A stretch of DNA of 64,000 bases from the NCBI GenBank assembly GCA_945910005.1, contig OX246741.1, positions 48,390,239-48,454,238 on the forward strand, read 5' to 3'. Origin of the DNA: Isoperla grammatica. Taxonomy: Eukaryota; Arthropoda; Insecta; Plecoptera; Perlodidae. A program made the position numbers and the translations under genes. Under the pieces are notes generated by a model that had not been told where the DNA came from, ran no database searches, and saw only the letters and a program-made list of their open reading frames with translations. Of this stretch, positions 1 through 9,859 are shown one piece after another; position 1 is the stretch's first letter, and each line of letters begins with the position of its first letter.

Positions 1-448
1 CAACAGTGTGGCAACCTAAGAGGCTGTGATCACTGTGAATGGAGTAGATGTTTGTGGGTATGACATGCCCCCCAACAGTGTGGCAACCTAAGAGGCTGTG
101 ATCACTGTGAATGGAGTAGATGTTTGTGGGAATGACATGCCCCCCAACAGTGTGGCAACCTAAGAGGCTGTGATCACTGTGAATGGAGTAGATGTTTGTG
201 GGTATGACATGCCCCCCAACAGTGTGGCAACCTAAAAGGCTGTGATCACTGTGAAAGGAGTAGATGTTTGTGGGAATGACATGCCCCCCAACAGTGTGGC
301 AACCTAAGAGGCTGTGATCACTGTGAATGGAGTAGATGTTTGTGGGAATGACATGCCCCCCAACAGTGTGGCAACCTAAGAGGCTGTGATCACTGTGAAT
401 GGAGTAGATGTTTGTGGGAATGACATGCCCCCCAACAGTGTGGCAACC
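1..448. repeat. 72-bp tandem repeat array (first copy of the array)
   Basis: At least six head-to-tail 72-bp units, cut by the window edge. GGCTGTGATCACTGTGAATG recurs at 22, 94, 166 and so on to 382. Units differ by one or two bases (gtgggta/gtgggaa; aaaggc/agaggc). The same unit forms the array at 13951-14470, and single diverged copies sit just upstream of the long coding exons near 37610 and 58900. That places this array at the end of a preceding unit, where a long exon would be expected. 72 is a multiple of 3, so long stop-free frames cross it; I do not consider them genes. Confidence 0.95.
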
Positions 449-784
449 GGGCACATCACCTCTAAAACAACATTAAACATCATAATTAAAAACATCAACT
501 TATTGTGTGCCACTCACATCTTTCAAAGTGGTCAGCAATAACTTCCCTTCGTTGACTTCACATCGACCACTCAAATGCATCCGTCGTATTCTGGATATAC
601 TGCCTAGATGACTCCTTTTGGCCAGATGGCTCGTGGTAGATTACCATCAGGAATAAACTAGAGATCACCTATTTGGATCTCTTGGGTTAAACCATGCCAC
701 TTATTTCGCTTGACCAAAGTAAAAAATGCAATCCTTGATCCAACGTTTCTTCAAATGATCTGTAAGTTTCTGTGGGTCCTAAAA
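449..784. other. Spacer with no recognised gene
   Basis: Unique AT-rich sequence between the tandem array and the conserved upstream block of E1. I see no ORF, RNA or repeat. Confidence 0.5.
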
Positions 785-1247
785 TGGAGGAAAGGGACAG
801 TTAGGGAAAAGAAGAAAGATGGGGAATAATTGGATACTGGTGGAAGGGGAAATGGAAAATGGGGGGGTAAACTTTGTTGGGAGATATAGCCCACGTGTTG
901 AACGTCTCACATTTCGTGGTAAGCATGTTCTTATATAGACAGCTGGTCCCCTATTATGACCGTTGTGATGTCACGTGAATACTCCCAAACCTCACCACTT
1001 TAAATTACAGTTTATTTTGGAACACTTACTTGCCTTTACTAAAAACTCGGGAAGTCAACTGAATCCAAAAAACACTTAAACTTAATTGCCGTAATTTTAT
1101 AGTTTCGTAACAAATCATTCATATTGGTTTTATGTATTGAGATTATTTCTTCTCGTTGCGTCATTATTCTATTGTTAAGGGACATATGTGAATGTGTAAC
1201 ATGTTGCAGGTTGTACATTGGTTCTGAGTTACCTTAAGACATCAGTC
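785..1247 (+). promoter_or_regulatory. Conserved upstream block of unit 1 with CRE/E-box-like motif
   Basis: This block is recognisable upstream of the other E1 exons: 16724-17683, 40930-41228 and 61030-61332. Conserved parts are the ATGGAGRAAAGGGACRG start (units 1 and 2), a TGATGTCACGTG motif at about 966-977 followed by AATACTCC, and the GGACATAAA-like stretch about 80 nt before E1. The CRE/E-box-like motif lies 282 nt before the E1 ATG here and 280-296 nt in the other units. A TATATA lies near 932. Conservation between paralogs may only reflect shared descent, so promoter function is inferred. Confidence 0.45.
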
Positions 1248-1292
1248 ATGAATACTGGGCTCGTCATCTTGGCTTCAATATGTTTGGTGCAG
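1248..1292 (+). CDS. Exon 1 (signal-peptide exon) of secreted-protein gene, unit 1
   Basis: This 45-nt exon encodes MNTGLVILASICLVQ, the start and hydrophobic core of a secretion signal, and ends at CAG before a GTAAAAACAC donor. The ATG was chosen because it is the only start shared by all four E1 copies; a further in-frame ATG lies 30 nt upstream in this copy. The end is phase 0 and joins in frame to the short exon at 11948, giving a predicted precursor of about 279 residues. The signal probably continues into exon 2 (IYLYQPSYVGG). The intron to 11948 is 10.7 kb and filled with transposons. No long-type exon survives downstream in this unit. Splicing is inferred from sequence. Confidence 0.7.
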
Positions 1293-1380
1293 GTAAAAAC
1301 ACATCTTTCAACTTATAGCAGGCGGTTTAAGAACAGCTCTTATTCCTTCTCAAGTGTATCAGTTTTTTCCATTTCTACAG

Positions 1381-1389
1381 ACCCATTAA
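1381..1389 (+). other. Cryptic nearby acceptor and dead mini-exon, unit 1
   Basis: A pyrimidine tract and TTTCTACAG end at 1380, 88 nt after the E1 donor. The same acceptor lies at the same place in the other three units. In this copy a base loss turns the conserved Thr-His-Cys into Thr-His-stop. A run of about 18 C follows at about 1434-1451. Confidence 0.45.
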
Positions 1390-1879
1390 TCGCATATCTG
1401 GATTATCAGTTGAATGACTCCCCCCCTCTCCACCCCCCCCCCCCCCCCCCACCGACCACCACTTTCCACGTCGCACACTTCAAAATGCGTCCAACTGGAG
1501 GATTCCTCCGTTTAGATATGTTTAAATACGGATTCAATTCGATTACTTCTTGACTTTGGAGCCGTCCTAGCAAAGAAGCACTCAAATTCAAAGTTGTTCT
1601 GAATCGGCCTTGTTGATTCTGGCATTTGCCCGCAGGTGTTCGCACTGTCTAATCACTGATTCACGTGTTTCATATTTGACATGTCAATCTTCAATTTGTT
1701 ATCGCTCACTCGTCGATGGTGTTCGGAACTTACAGGGTTGGTTTTAAGTCGCATTAAATTAAAGTCCCCCACTGAAAATCAGTCTTGTTACAGAGTGGGT
1801 AGACTCTATAAATACGATTTTTTTTTATTTATAAATTATGGTGGGTTGAGGGATTCTTGTAACTTTACGACTATGTTAT

Positions 1880-3110
1880 TGTGATAATGCTATTCGAGAC
1901 GATGAGGGGTGACAGATGAAGATGAAGGATAATCACAGAACCATTTCTTATGCGGGATTCATACCTACATCTCTAGGGCCACACACTTAGGACCTGCGCC
2001 CCTACTACGTCAGCCAATCTTGCTGAATAGAAACTGACTGTACGTACGCCTTGGTTCCAATCGGTTGCCGAGTGTGGAATCCGCTCCGAATATCACGTCA
2101 ATCTGAAGCGCCCTCATCTATAGTGGAGACACCTCGGACAACGAACCAGTCGATCCACCGCGTCGAGCTTATATTTACCTGGTTTGTAAACCCCTCGTTA
2201 GGGGGGTAGTTGGGCCGACTCGTTCGCGCTACATTCCATTCACTGATTTCCTAGAATTTCATAATTGGCTACACAAACAACTGTAAAAGCTAAATTCCTT
2301 ATATAAATTGATGTTTTATTTGAATTAACTTTTCGGAAACTTATTCCTTAATATAGATCAGAACACCACGAGCTTGAAACTTTTTTATTTTTTCTTGTAG
2401 CGTTATTATTAGATGATTGCGAATCAAACGATTTGCATACTGCATACATGAATTACATAATATGTTTCTTCAAAATCCTACTACAAAGACGATTAAAAGA
2501 TGACAATATGCATAAATGTATTTAGAAAACGATTGTGATAATTGAAAATGACGTGAAACCAGAATCAAAAATAATAAAACTAGCACGGGGTATTTAACAG
2601 AATACAACAGTCCGCAATCTGAACAATCTTCTAGCTTTGAATATTGACATGAATGCGATGCATTCCCAAGGGTTGTACAAAATATGGTCATCGCTCAGAA
2701 CCGGTTTTCGCCGGAAATTCTGGTTCGTTGTCCGAGATGTCTCCACTGTAACCCGCCTGCGAATTCAGCCAATCAAGTCACAGGTCGTGTTTCGCGGAGC
2801 CGCCTTGACGTGTATATCATTTAAATCAAAGCGAATTCTAACCTCCAACTCGCTTGCCAGTGTATGAGATCGGAGTCGCCCTGAGTTAAATTCGACGTGT
2901 AAAGACCACTCTGCAACCGATTGGAACCAAGACGCCTTCATCCTATGCGCGTATGCTTGCGTGGTACACGTATTCATTCACTCCGCTACGCTGCTCACAT
3001 CTAATAAAGTAGACACATACTTAATACTTATACATACTTGACTTTACGTTCGTAAAAAAAGTGTAAACGCTGGTTTTGACCAAGAAATTGTATGTGAACA
3101 ATATAGAAAT
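1880..3110. repeat. SINE-like repeat of the unit, interrupted by an insertion
   Basis: Parts 1880-2033 and 2975-3110 together match 17960-18240, 41520-41790 and 61640-61800. Landmarks are gaggggtga-agatgaagatgaagga, a degenerate B-box-like GGGATTCATACC, GGACCTGCGCCCC, CAGCCAATCTGGCTGAATAG, ATTCACTCCGC and a tail like the Dong LINE 3' end (ACTTGACTTTACGTCCG). Other copies end in (AAT)n. A tRNA-like head with a LINE-like tail suggests a SINE borrowing the Dong 3' end. It duplicated together with the units. Confidence 0.55.
2034..2974. mobile_element. Inverted-repeat element inside the SINE-like repeat
   Basis: The host repeat is uninterrupted in the other units (GCTGAATAGAGGCATTCACT). Here about 940 bp intervene. 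Left arm CTTGGTTCCAATCGGTTGC (from about 2050) matches the reverse complement at about 2912-2931, and GGAGACACCTCGGACAACG (about 2125-2143) recurs inverted near 2725-2744, so the arms extend over 100 bp with gaps. No coding region is seen. It is a foldback/MITE-like element; exact ends and target duplication are unclear. Confidence 0.6.
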
Positions 3111-3329
3111 ATATTTTTTTACTAAGGATGATATGATTAATGATTATGATTTAATTGGAGACTCTAACTAACCTCAAAGATCTTGTGGCCTGTAAATGAG
3201 CGCGAACCAATTTATATCTACTCTCAAAATAATATTTTAGCACCATACGATGATTAAATAGCTCTTTTAGAGGCAATAAATAGCAATGTCTTTTAATTTA
3301 ATGCATTTCACTTGTATGATTTAATATAT
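3111..3329. other. AT-rich intron sequence
   Basis: No gene, repeat or motif recognised. Confidence 0.4.
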
Positions 3330-4690
3330 GCTTAGGGCAAACTATTTTGATACTTGAATTTTGCAACCTAACTAATACATCAATGTGGTAAGCAGATGCA
3401 TTACCCCATGAGAGCAAAGCGTAAGAGATTACCGATTCAGCTAAAGAGATAAACTAAGAGGTAAAGAGGTAAACTAATTTTAAAAGATTATCACGACTGG
3501 TTTTAATTTATAACTGATATGCACAAGAACGAAGATTTGAAAAAATGTAATCGATATGCGGCTTTCATGAAAAATCTCTATCGATAACCGCTCCTAAATC
3601 CACTGATCCACAGATTCTATTTGCTGCGTACACCCACAAACTAGATTTGCGTCACGTTTATGTATTCATAGGTTGCACGTACGTCACATCTTTGCGCGTG
3701 GCAGCCACATTTGTGATAAAACATTGACGTTGCCGTGGAGAAACAATTGAAGGATGTTGTGGTAGAACACAGAAACCCTTAGTTCTTTTAAATTGGTATG
3801 CATGGTAATTTCTCATGTTTTTATTTCTTATGTTTACTTTTTTAATTCTTCATTAGGCTTATTTATTAAATTTGAATTATATATGCCAATGATCTAGGAT
3901 TGGTCCGCATCAATTGTGTCGCAATCATGGCCGCTGTGACGTCACGTGAGAATTATGAATACAATCAGTGCCATCGAAAATAAGATGTATTGCAGATTTT
4001 TTGTCTGAATTCAATGGAGTGTACATATGAACAGATTTAAATTTTAAAAAATTGATTACTAATTCCTTATCATGAGTCCAACATTGTAAATTTCTAAAAT
4101 GCACATTCATATTTTCTATTGAACCGCGCAACTCTTCACGTATAGCCATAAGTACGAAGTCATCAGCGTATAAGTAAAATAGACCAATAATTATATATTT
4201 ATGAATAACGAAAACAGAGATAATATACAACTGAGGGCCAAGAATTGACCCTTGTGGTACGCCAGATATACATTTACCTGATTTACTATACGTGTCACCT
4301 ATTTTAACCAAATATGTTCGATCTTTTAAATAGCTTAGAAACCAGTCTAGAGCTTTACCACGTACGCCTATGTGCTCTAAACATTCTAACATCTTAACAT
4401 GATTTAACGCACGTATCAAACGCTTTTGAGAAGTCAACAAACGTTGCAATAACATAAAGATTAACAAACGTTGCAGTAATTAGTATCTAAGCTTTAGTAT
4501 TTATTACATCTGGAAACTGCAATAGAAGCTCCTAAGTGCCTTTTTTTAAGCCCATGTTGATGCTTACTGATAATGAAAAAATTTCGTAAACAGTTGGTCA
4601 GACAATCAGATATGTAACGCACCATTATCTTCTTTACAGTCAGTCTCACAACTAATACGTTCATTATTTCCGGTACACAACCATCCAATA
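3330..4690 (-). pseudogene. Fragment of jockey/CR1-type LINE reverse transcriptase
   Basis: Read on the minus strand from about 4690. Recognisable pieces are KHQHGL, a broken fingers region, GVRGKALDWFLSYLKDR, GVPQGSILGP (motif B) and YADDFVLM (motif C), then a gap, then LGAVIDRDF and LAESVISYALLSWGNA. These match in order the better preserved minus-strand LINE at 24505-28130. The A-motif region is lost by a deletion or frameshift near 4440-4490. Foreign sequence interrupts the frame at about 3625-3945. Several stops follow. It is 5'-truncated against the (AAT)n tract at 4700. A dead copy; the family call is firm, the clade is not. Confidence 0.75.
3625..3945. other. Unidentified insertion in the LINE fragment
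   Basis: About 320 bp split the reverse transcriptase homology. The right end holds TGTGACGTCACGTG, resembling the CRE/E-box-like motif upstream of the E1 exons. No clear terminal repeats. Confidence 0.35.
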
Positions 4691-4699
4691 CTAAACCAA

Positions 4700-4704
4700 C
4701 AAAA

Positions 4705-4781
<77 letters not shown>

Positions 4782-4883
4782 GACACATAGTGATAATGAC
4801 ACATAACAATAATAATAATAAAAATATTAATAATAATATTAATAATAATAAAAATTAAATAATAATAATTATAATAAAAATGA

Positions 4884-4958
<75 letters not shown>

Positions 4959-4963
4959 CACAC

Positions 4964-4996
<33 letters not shown>

Positions 4997-5052
4997 AAAA
5001 TAATAATAGTTATAAGAATAATAGCAAAAATAATAATAAAATAATAAAAATG
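4700..5052. repeat. (AAT)n microsatellite tract, imperfect
   Basis: About 350 bp of interrupted AAT/AAC/AAAT repeats. ORFs across it (poly-Leu, poly-Ile) are artefacts. Confidence 0.95.
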
Positions 5053-5189
5053 CTTTTTCAAACACGTTACCTTCATAGACGACCAAATTGGAAAAACATA
5101 CATCACAAGTTAGCTACAAGTTAGTATAATTTTTTTTAACACAAGCAATGGTCATTACAAATACTAACCTGCAAAATACTAGACAGTAA

Positions 5190-5683
5190 AGGGTACAAAT
5201 TATATAACAACCGGGCAGTTATAACAAACCAAACCTTCGTTCCCCCTTACTTCCTGACAAGAATTAATGCTGTCATGGTGCTTTTGCTGAACAATACCAT
5301 TGGCGGTTATAATTAACGGTTTAACACACTTTATTCTGCTTCCACACTCTTCTTTTTTTAATAGAAAGCTCGATGCTTTATGTTTATGTTCTATATTTAG
5401 GGTTTCTCGCCATGTTGTCTCTACATTGTGGCACAAGGAAAATGGTGTCTTCTTAAACTTAATAGTCTCTGAACATACGTTTACATCGACGTGCAAACAG
5501 CAATAATTTTGAACACGTGTAGAATAGTACGAACATTTTTGATCTAAGAATAATGAAAACTTCTACAAATGTTCCATCCTGGTGGTGTTTTTTGCGGTTT
5601 CCACCACACGAAGAGCGAATGCTGGGATGAATACAAACCGGCCGCCAGTGTGCGAGCATCTGCATATATATAGCATCTACAGT
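5190..5683 (+). mobile_element. Rearranged R4/Dong-like 3' fragment with an internal inversion
   Basis: 5200-5226 (accgggcagttataac) and 5473-5683 (ttttgaacacgtgtag, then the hairpin TGGTGG-TGCGGTTTCCACCA, then GAGCGAATGCTGGGATGA) match the + strand of the Dong-like elements at 19205 and 28265. The middle, about 5236-5470, matches the same element only on the minus strand: CHNVETTWRE, GSRIK..KPLIITANGIV and HHDSI read there. So about 235 bp are inverted relative to both flanks. The fragment ends abruptly at the LINE starting at 5684. Confidence 0.75.
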
Positions 5684-7652
5684 GGGTTTGGGAGAAAAAC
5701 CAATATGGCTTCAGGAACCCAAGACGCAATTGTTAACCTAACGAAAACCATTCACAATGCTTTAGATAAGGATAAAAAGGTAATTACAGTATTTCTAGAT
5801 TTAGCTAAAGCATTTGATACAATATCGCATGGTAAACTTTTGAAGAAATTAGCATCGTATGGAATAAGAGGAATCGCTTTACAACTTATTGGGAGTTATC
5901 TAAAAAACAGGAAGCAGCATGTTGCTATTAATGGAAAACAGAGCTATCCAAAAATTTTAGAATATGGAGTTCCTCAAGGAACGGTGCTTGGACCATTACT
6001 ATTCACAATCTACATAAACAGTCTCTGTAATTTAAAAATTAACGGTACAATAGTAACCTTTGCTGACGACACAGCCATTACCTTTGTAGGCGACACGTGG
6101 AAAAGTGTCTACGAAACTGCAGAGGAAGAAATGAAGAAGATTAGTTCGTGGTTGTGTTCAAATCTTTTAACGCTTAACGAATCCAAAACCTATCATATGT
6201 ACTTTACAGTCAACAATTCAAACGAACCTAATAAAATTCCTTTAAAATTACACACCCAAAATTGTATACAAACAGTGAACTCGAATGACACGTCATGCAT
6301 GCAACTGTCATGAAATAGAAAACAGGATGGAGCTGAAATACCTCGGGATAATAATAGATAAAAACCTTCGATGGACTATGCACATATCGAGCATCACAAA
6401 AAGAATTAGGAACCTTATTTATAAATTCTATCATCTACGGAATGTCCTATCTATACCAACGCTTCGAACAGTTTACTTCTCACTAGTTCAAGCCATTTTT
6501 CAATACGGTATTCTTGCGTGGGGAGGTGCACTAACTACTCATTTATCAGGAATTAAAATTATACAAAAGCTAGTACTTAAAGTAATTCTAAAGAAAACAC
6601 GTAACTTCCCCACAAAAGAATTATTTAAAGATGCTAAAGTCCTCACCATACCGCAACTCTATTTCAGAACAGTCATACTATACATTTATCAAAATAGAAA
6701 TCAGTTTCCTTGTGTCAATCACTCCCAAAATACTAGACGTAACAACATATTTTACCTCGAAATTCCGAAAATGAAAAAACGTCTGACCCAAAGCCATATA
6801 GAATATCGCGGACCTAAATCATTTAACATGTTACCCCTTTATCTGCGCAAACCTGGCCCAAAAGATAAGATGAAAACTCTACTTAAGAACTGGATTCAGT
6901 CAGAACCAGAAGACACAATACTCATCAAGTAACAACATAACAGTTCAGAAACATACATCAAAATATTATTAACGTACAAGGTCTGGAAAAAATAAAATAA
7001 AAAATAAACAAAAAACATCCTATTGTACATAATTTGTTCTAGTTTTTAAGACTTTCTTCTTAGCTAAGATTAGTATTTATAAAATTAATATATTACAATA
7101 AATCCAATTGCGCGTATTTTATATTATTTAGATTTAATATTCAAATATATTATAATATATCCTATTGCGCATCATCTGTTTGAATTTAGTTTGTAGTTTT
7201 TAGATTGAATTAGTGTTAAGTAGTATTGTAAGTTTTAAGGATTAGCCTTAGAATAATACAAAATGACTTAATTGTTTTATTCCTTTGGTCTTACTGTATC
7301 CTTACAACCAAAGAATCTTGTATATGTGTAATTTAGTTAATATTAAGTTAATAATTAGTAACCATTGATTTATTACAGATCTGATTTAACTCTCTGAATC
7401 GACATTGCTCAGTTTTGAGCATTTTCTTATACTATTATTCTACGTATAGTTGTTTAAATGTTTAGTCTATAGTTAAAATATGAGACGTTATATAATATGT
7501 GATACCAATGTAAGATTCTCTGAACGGAAGCTGAGGAAAGTCACGCACAAGACTACCTTATGTGAGTTCTTTATCTTCCTTCAGTGCCAAATCAAAAAAT
7601 CGCTATAGATATGTATCATGAAATAAATAAATAAATAAATAAATAAAATATG
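5684..7652 (+). mobile_element. 5'-truncated jockey/CR1-type LINE
   Basis: Begins inside the reverse transcriptase coding region, runs through an AT-rich 3' UTR from 6933 and ends in (AAAT)n at 7620-7650. Truncation at the 5' side and a simple-repeat tail are usual for target-primed insertions. It abuts the rearranged Dong fragment. Confidence 0.8.
5705..6932 (+). pseudogene. LINE reverse transcriptase, C-terminal half, one frameshift
   Basis: The first frame runs to 6313 and shows FLDLAKAFDTISH (motif A with catalytic Asp), GVPQGTVLGPLLFTIYI (motif B) and FADDTAI (motif C with Asp-Asp). A shift near 6290-6310 moves the reading to the frame ending at 6932, which carries YLGIIIDKNLRW, the thumb region LVQAIFQYGILAWGGA and a C-terminal basic region. 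The Met at 5582 of the open frame lies in the neighbouring Dong fragment and is not a real start. Nonfunctional because of 5' truncation plus the frameshift. Confidence 0.85.
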
Positions 7653-8016
7653 AACAATGCTATATTTAATTACTTCTAAGTAGAATTTAAAAAGGTAAGC
7701 ACATAGAAATACTTGTTCGTACAAAAGGTACACACCGGTTGTGACTGACTTTGTGTGTATTACTATACAAATAAATAATGATAGAATTGCTAGTTTATGA
7801 AAGGACTTATATAAACTGTTTTACTCAATAACTAACTAATTTCAGTGTTAGGCTTATGTTTTGATGAAAGACCCTAACCATAAGGCTCTTCGACAAAATG
7901 GGACTGGCATAAAAATATTTCTAAATCTTATATATGAATTATTTTAGATTTTGGACACGTGCCATATCCAAAACTAATCAACACCTTTTCTCCTTCTCCT
8001 TCTTTATTTTTCATCT
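7653..8016. other. Spacer between LINEs
   Basis: AT-rich. 7653-7780 resembles the Dong-type tail (AAGCACATAGAAATACTTG, GTACACACCGGTTGTGACTG). No gene seen. Confidence 0.4.
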
Positions 8017-8120
8017 TATTATTATTATTATTATTATTATTATGATATGAAAGGCGTTTAGAATATCTAGTTCCTAAGTTATTTAATGAGTTACCTATTG
8101 ATTTGTCCACCATCACACAT

Positions 8121-9048
8121 CAGTGGCGGCTCGTGGTATAAAATAATAGGGAGGCCAGGACAATACAAGAAAGATCGAATATGGAAGCAATTGAAATTAG
8201 CGGCAGTTCAGGGGGGTCTGGGGGGCGTGCCCCCCAGTCTGCCTCGCAGGGCGATTTTTTTAAAACTGCATTTTTCTACGTTGTTTTAGGTGTTATAATA
8301 TGGTTGTGGATGTGGATTTAAGTTGCCCGATTTAAGTTGACGACACTTGCCAGTAACCATAACAATCTCCATACCATAACGAACCAGACTAGCCTGTTCC
8401 TCTCCATCCCTTTGCAGTTATGACAAAGCTGGTTTCAGTCTTCCGTCTTGTTTTAAATCTTTATTTACTCTTTCCTCGAAGCATGCCTCGTTAATGGTCG
8501 CACTAATAACTCGTCAACTATATTGACTTCATTGAATCAAGCAACAACACAGGAAGAACAACAGCAGAAAAACAAACGACAGTCCCCTGCAAACTACAAA
8601 CTGCTGAGTATGATATATTATGGAAAGCGGGCGACTCGGTTACCTTCGTGAAAAATCCGAAAATAAACGAAGCGGCCGGCCTCCTCTGGCATCTTATAGC
8701 ACGTGCAGCAACTTAGGCGGGGAGGGCGGGAGTATGCCTGCCGCATTCCCCCGCACACCGCTCAGGTACCTATATGCTGAACGACTGAGAGGCCCGGACG
8801 CACGAAGTTCCTCGCGTTTCTACTGGTTCAACGCGGCTAGCAGCCACATTCTCTAGAGGCGCGAAACTTTGAAACGTTGAACATTTTTTGTTTGAAAACT
8901 TTTACGATAAATATGTATATTATGTAAGATGAACATTAAAATACATAGAACCATTTTAAACAAGATCACAGACAAGAGTAATCCTCCTCCCTCCGGAAAT
9001 GTTTGAGGAGGCCCAGCCTCCCTTGCCTCCCCCCACCAGCCGCCACTG
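8121..9048. mobile_element. hAT-like non-autonomous DNA transposon (MITE)
   Basis: Ends are CAGTGGCGGCTCGTGG and its near inverse CCACCAGCCGCCACTG. The flanks are an exact 8-bp duplication, TCACACAT, at 8113-8120 and 9049-9056. Eight-bp duplications with CAGTG/CAGGG-type termini are typical of the hAT superfamily. Removing the element restores the LINE reading frame. No transposase is encoded. Confidence 0.9.
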
Positions 9049-9119
9049 TCACACATTTATGGGAAGTCAAGCAATATTTAAAAAGCTACCTTTTAACTAT
9101 TTAATTTTTTATGAAGTAT

Positions 9120-9330
9120 CCTATCATTATGAATTTAAATTGAGTTTGAAGCCATCCAGTATCCTGTCTAGTGTCTATTTTTTATGAGTTTAAATTGAGT
9201 TTAAAGCCATCCAGTATCCTGTCTAGTGTCTATTTATTATGAGTTTAAATTGAGTTTGAAGCCATCCATTATCCTGTCTAGTGTCTATTTAGTATGAGTT
9301 TAAATTGAGTTTGAAGCCATCCACTCATCC
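9120..9330 (+). repeat. ~60-bp tandem repeat in LINE 3' UTR
   Basis: AGTTTAAATTGAGTTTRAAG-CCATCCAGTATCCTGTCTAG-TGTCTATTTW recurs about 3.5 times. Subterminal tandem repeats are known in 3' UTRs of some LINEs. Confidence 0.85.
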
Positions 9331-9570
9331 AGTATCATGTATTGTGTCTGTTATTTATGCATGTTATATTTATCATTGTTCACATGAAAGTGTTTTTGGA
9401 CTTTATTTTAAGAGTTTTGTTGTTGGTGTATTTTGTTTAATAGTGTTTTGTTCAAATTGTACCAGTTCGCTCTACAATGTTTGTGTTTATGCAACCCACT
9501 GTTAAGCTAAGGTTTTAGCTTAGTGGGAATTCTTATTTAATGCGCAAATAAATAAATAAATGATTATGAA

Positions 9571-9603
9571 AAAAAAAAAAAAAAATTATTATTATTATTT
9601 TTA

Positions 9604-9694
<91 letters not shown>

Positions 9695-9695
9695 G

Positions 9696-9738
<43 letters not shown>
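9571..9738. repeat. Poly(A) plus (ATT)n microsatellite
   Basis: A run of about 17 A, then about 150 bp of nearly pure ATT. The Asn/Tyr/Ile ORFs here are artefacts. Confidence 0.97.
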
Positions 9739-9739
<1 letters not shown>

Positions 9740-9859
9740 TAACGCACGCATGTTCATATTTTTTCCGGGGAAATAGTCTCCTCGTCATCATAAGTAACTT
9801 CAACCATCATTATGAAGTTGATAAAAACCAATGAAAAACACAGCCTTGGAAATAAATAA

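Larger units (their letters stand above)
8017..9565 (+). mobile_element. 3' end of a second LINE type, split by a hAT-like MITE
   Basis: Starts at the end of an (ATT)n tract, reads RRLEYLVPKLFNELPIDLS, is interrupted by 928 bp, then continues HLWEVKQYLKSYLL to a stop: the C-terminus of a LINE reverse transcriptase (compare the C-terminal region of the minus-strand LINE at 24725). The 3' UTR contains about 3.5 copies of a ~60-bp repeat at 9120-9330 and ends in (AAAT)n with TGATTATG at about 9560. Confidence 0.75.

Noticed and set aside
1..448. CRISPR array
   Set aside because: The units are contiguous 72-bp repeats with no unique spacers, and the context is eukaryotic.
1218..1553. 111-codon frame through E1 and the following intron
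   Set aside because: It crosses a conserved splice donor and a poly-C tract. Only the 15 codons before GTAAAA are shared by all units.
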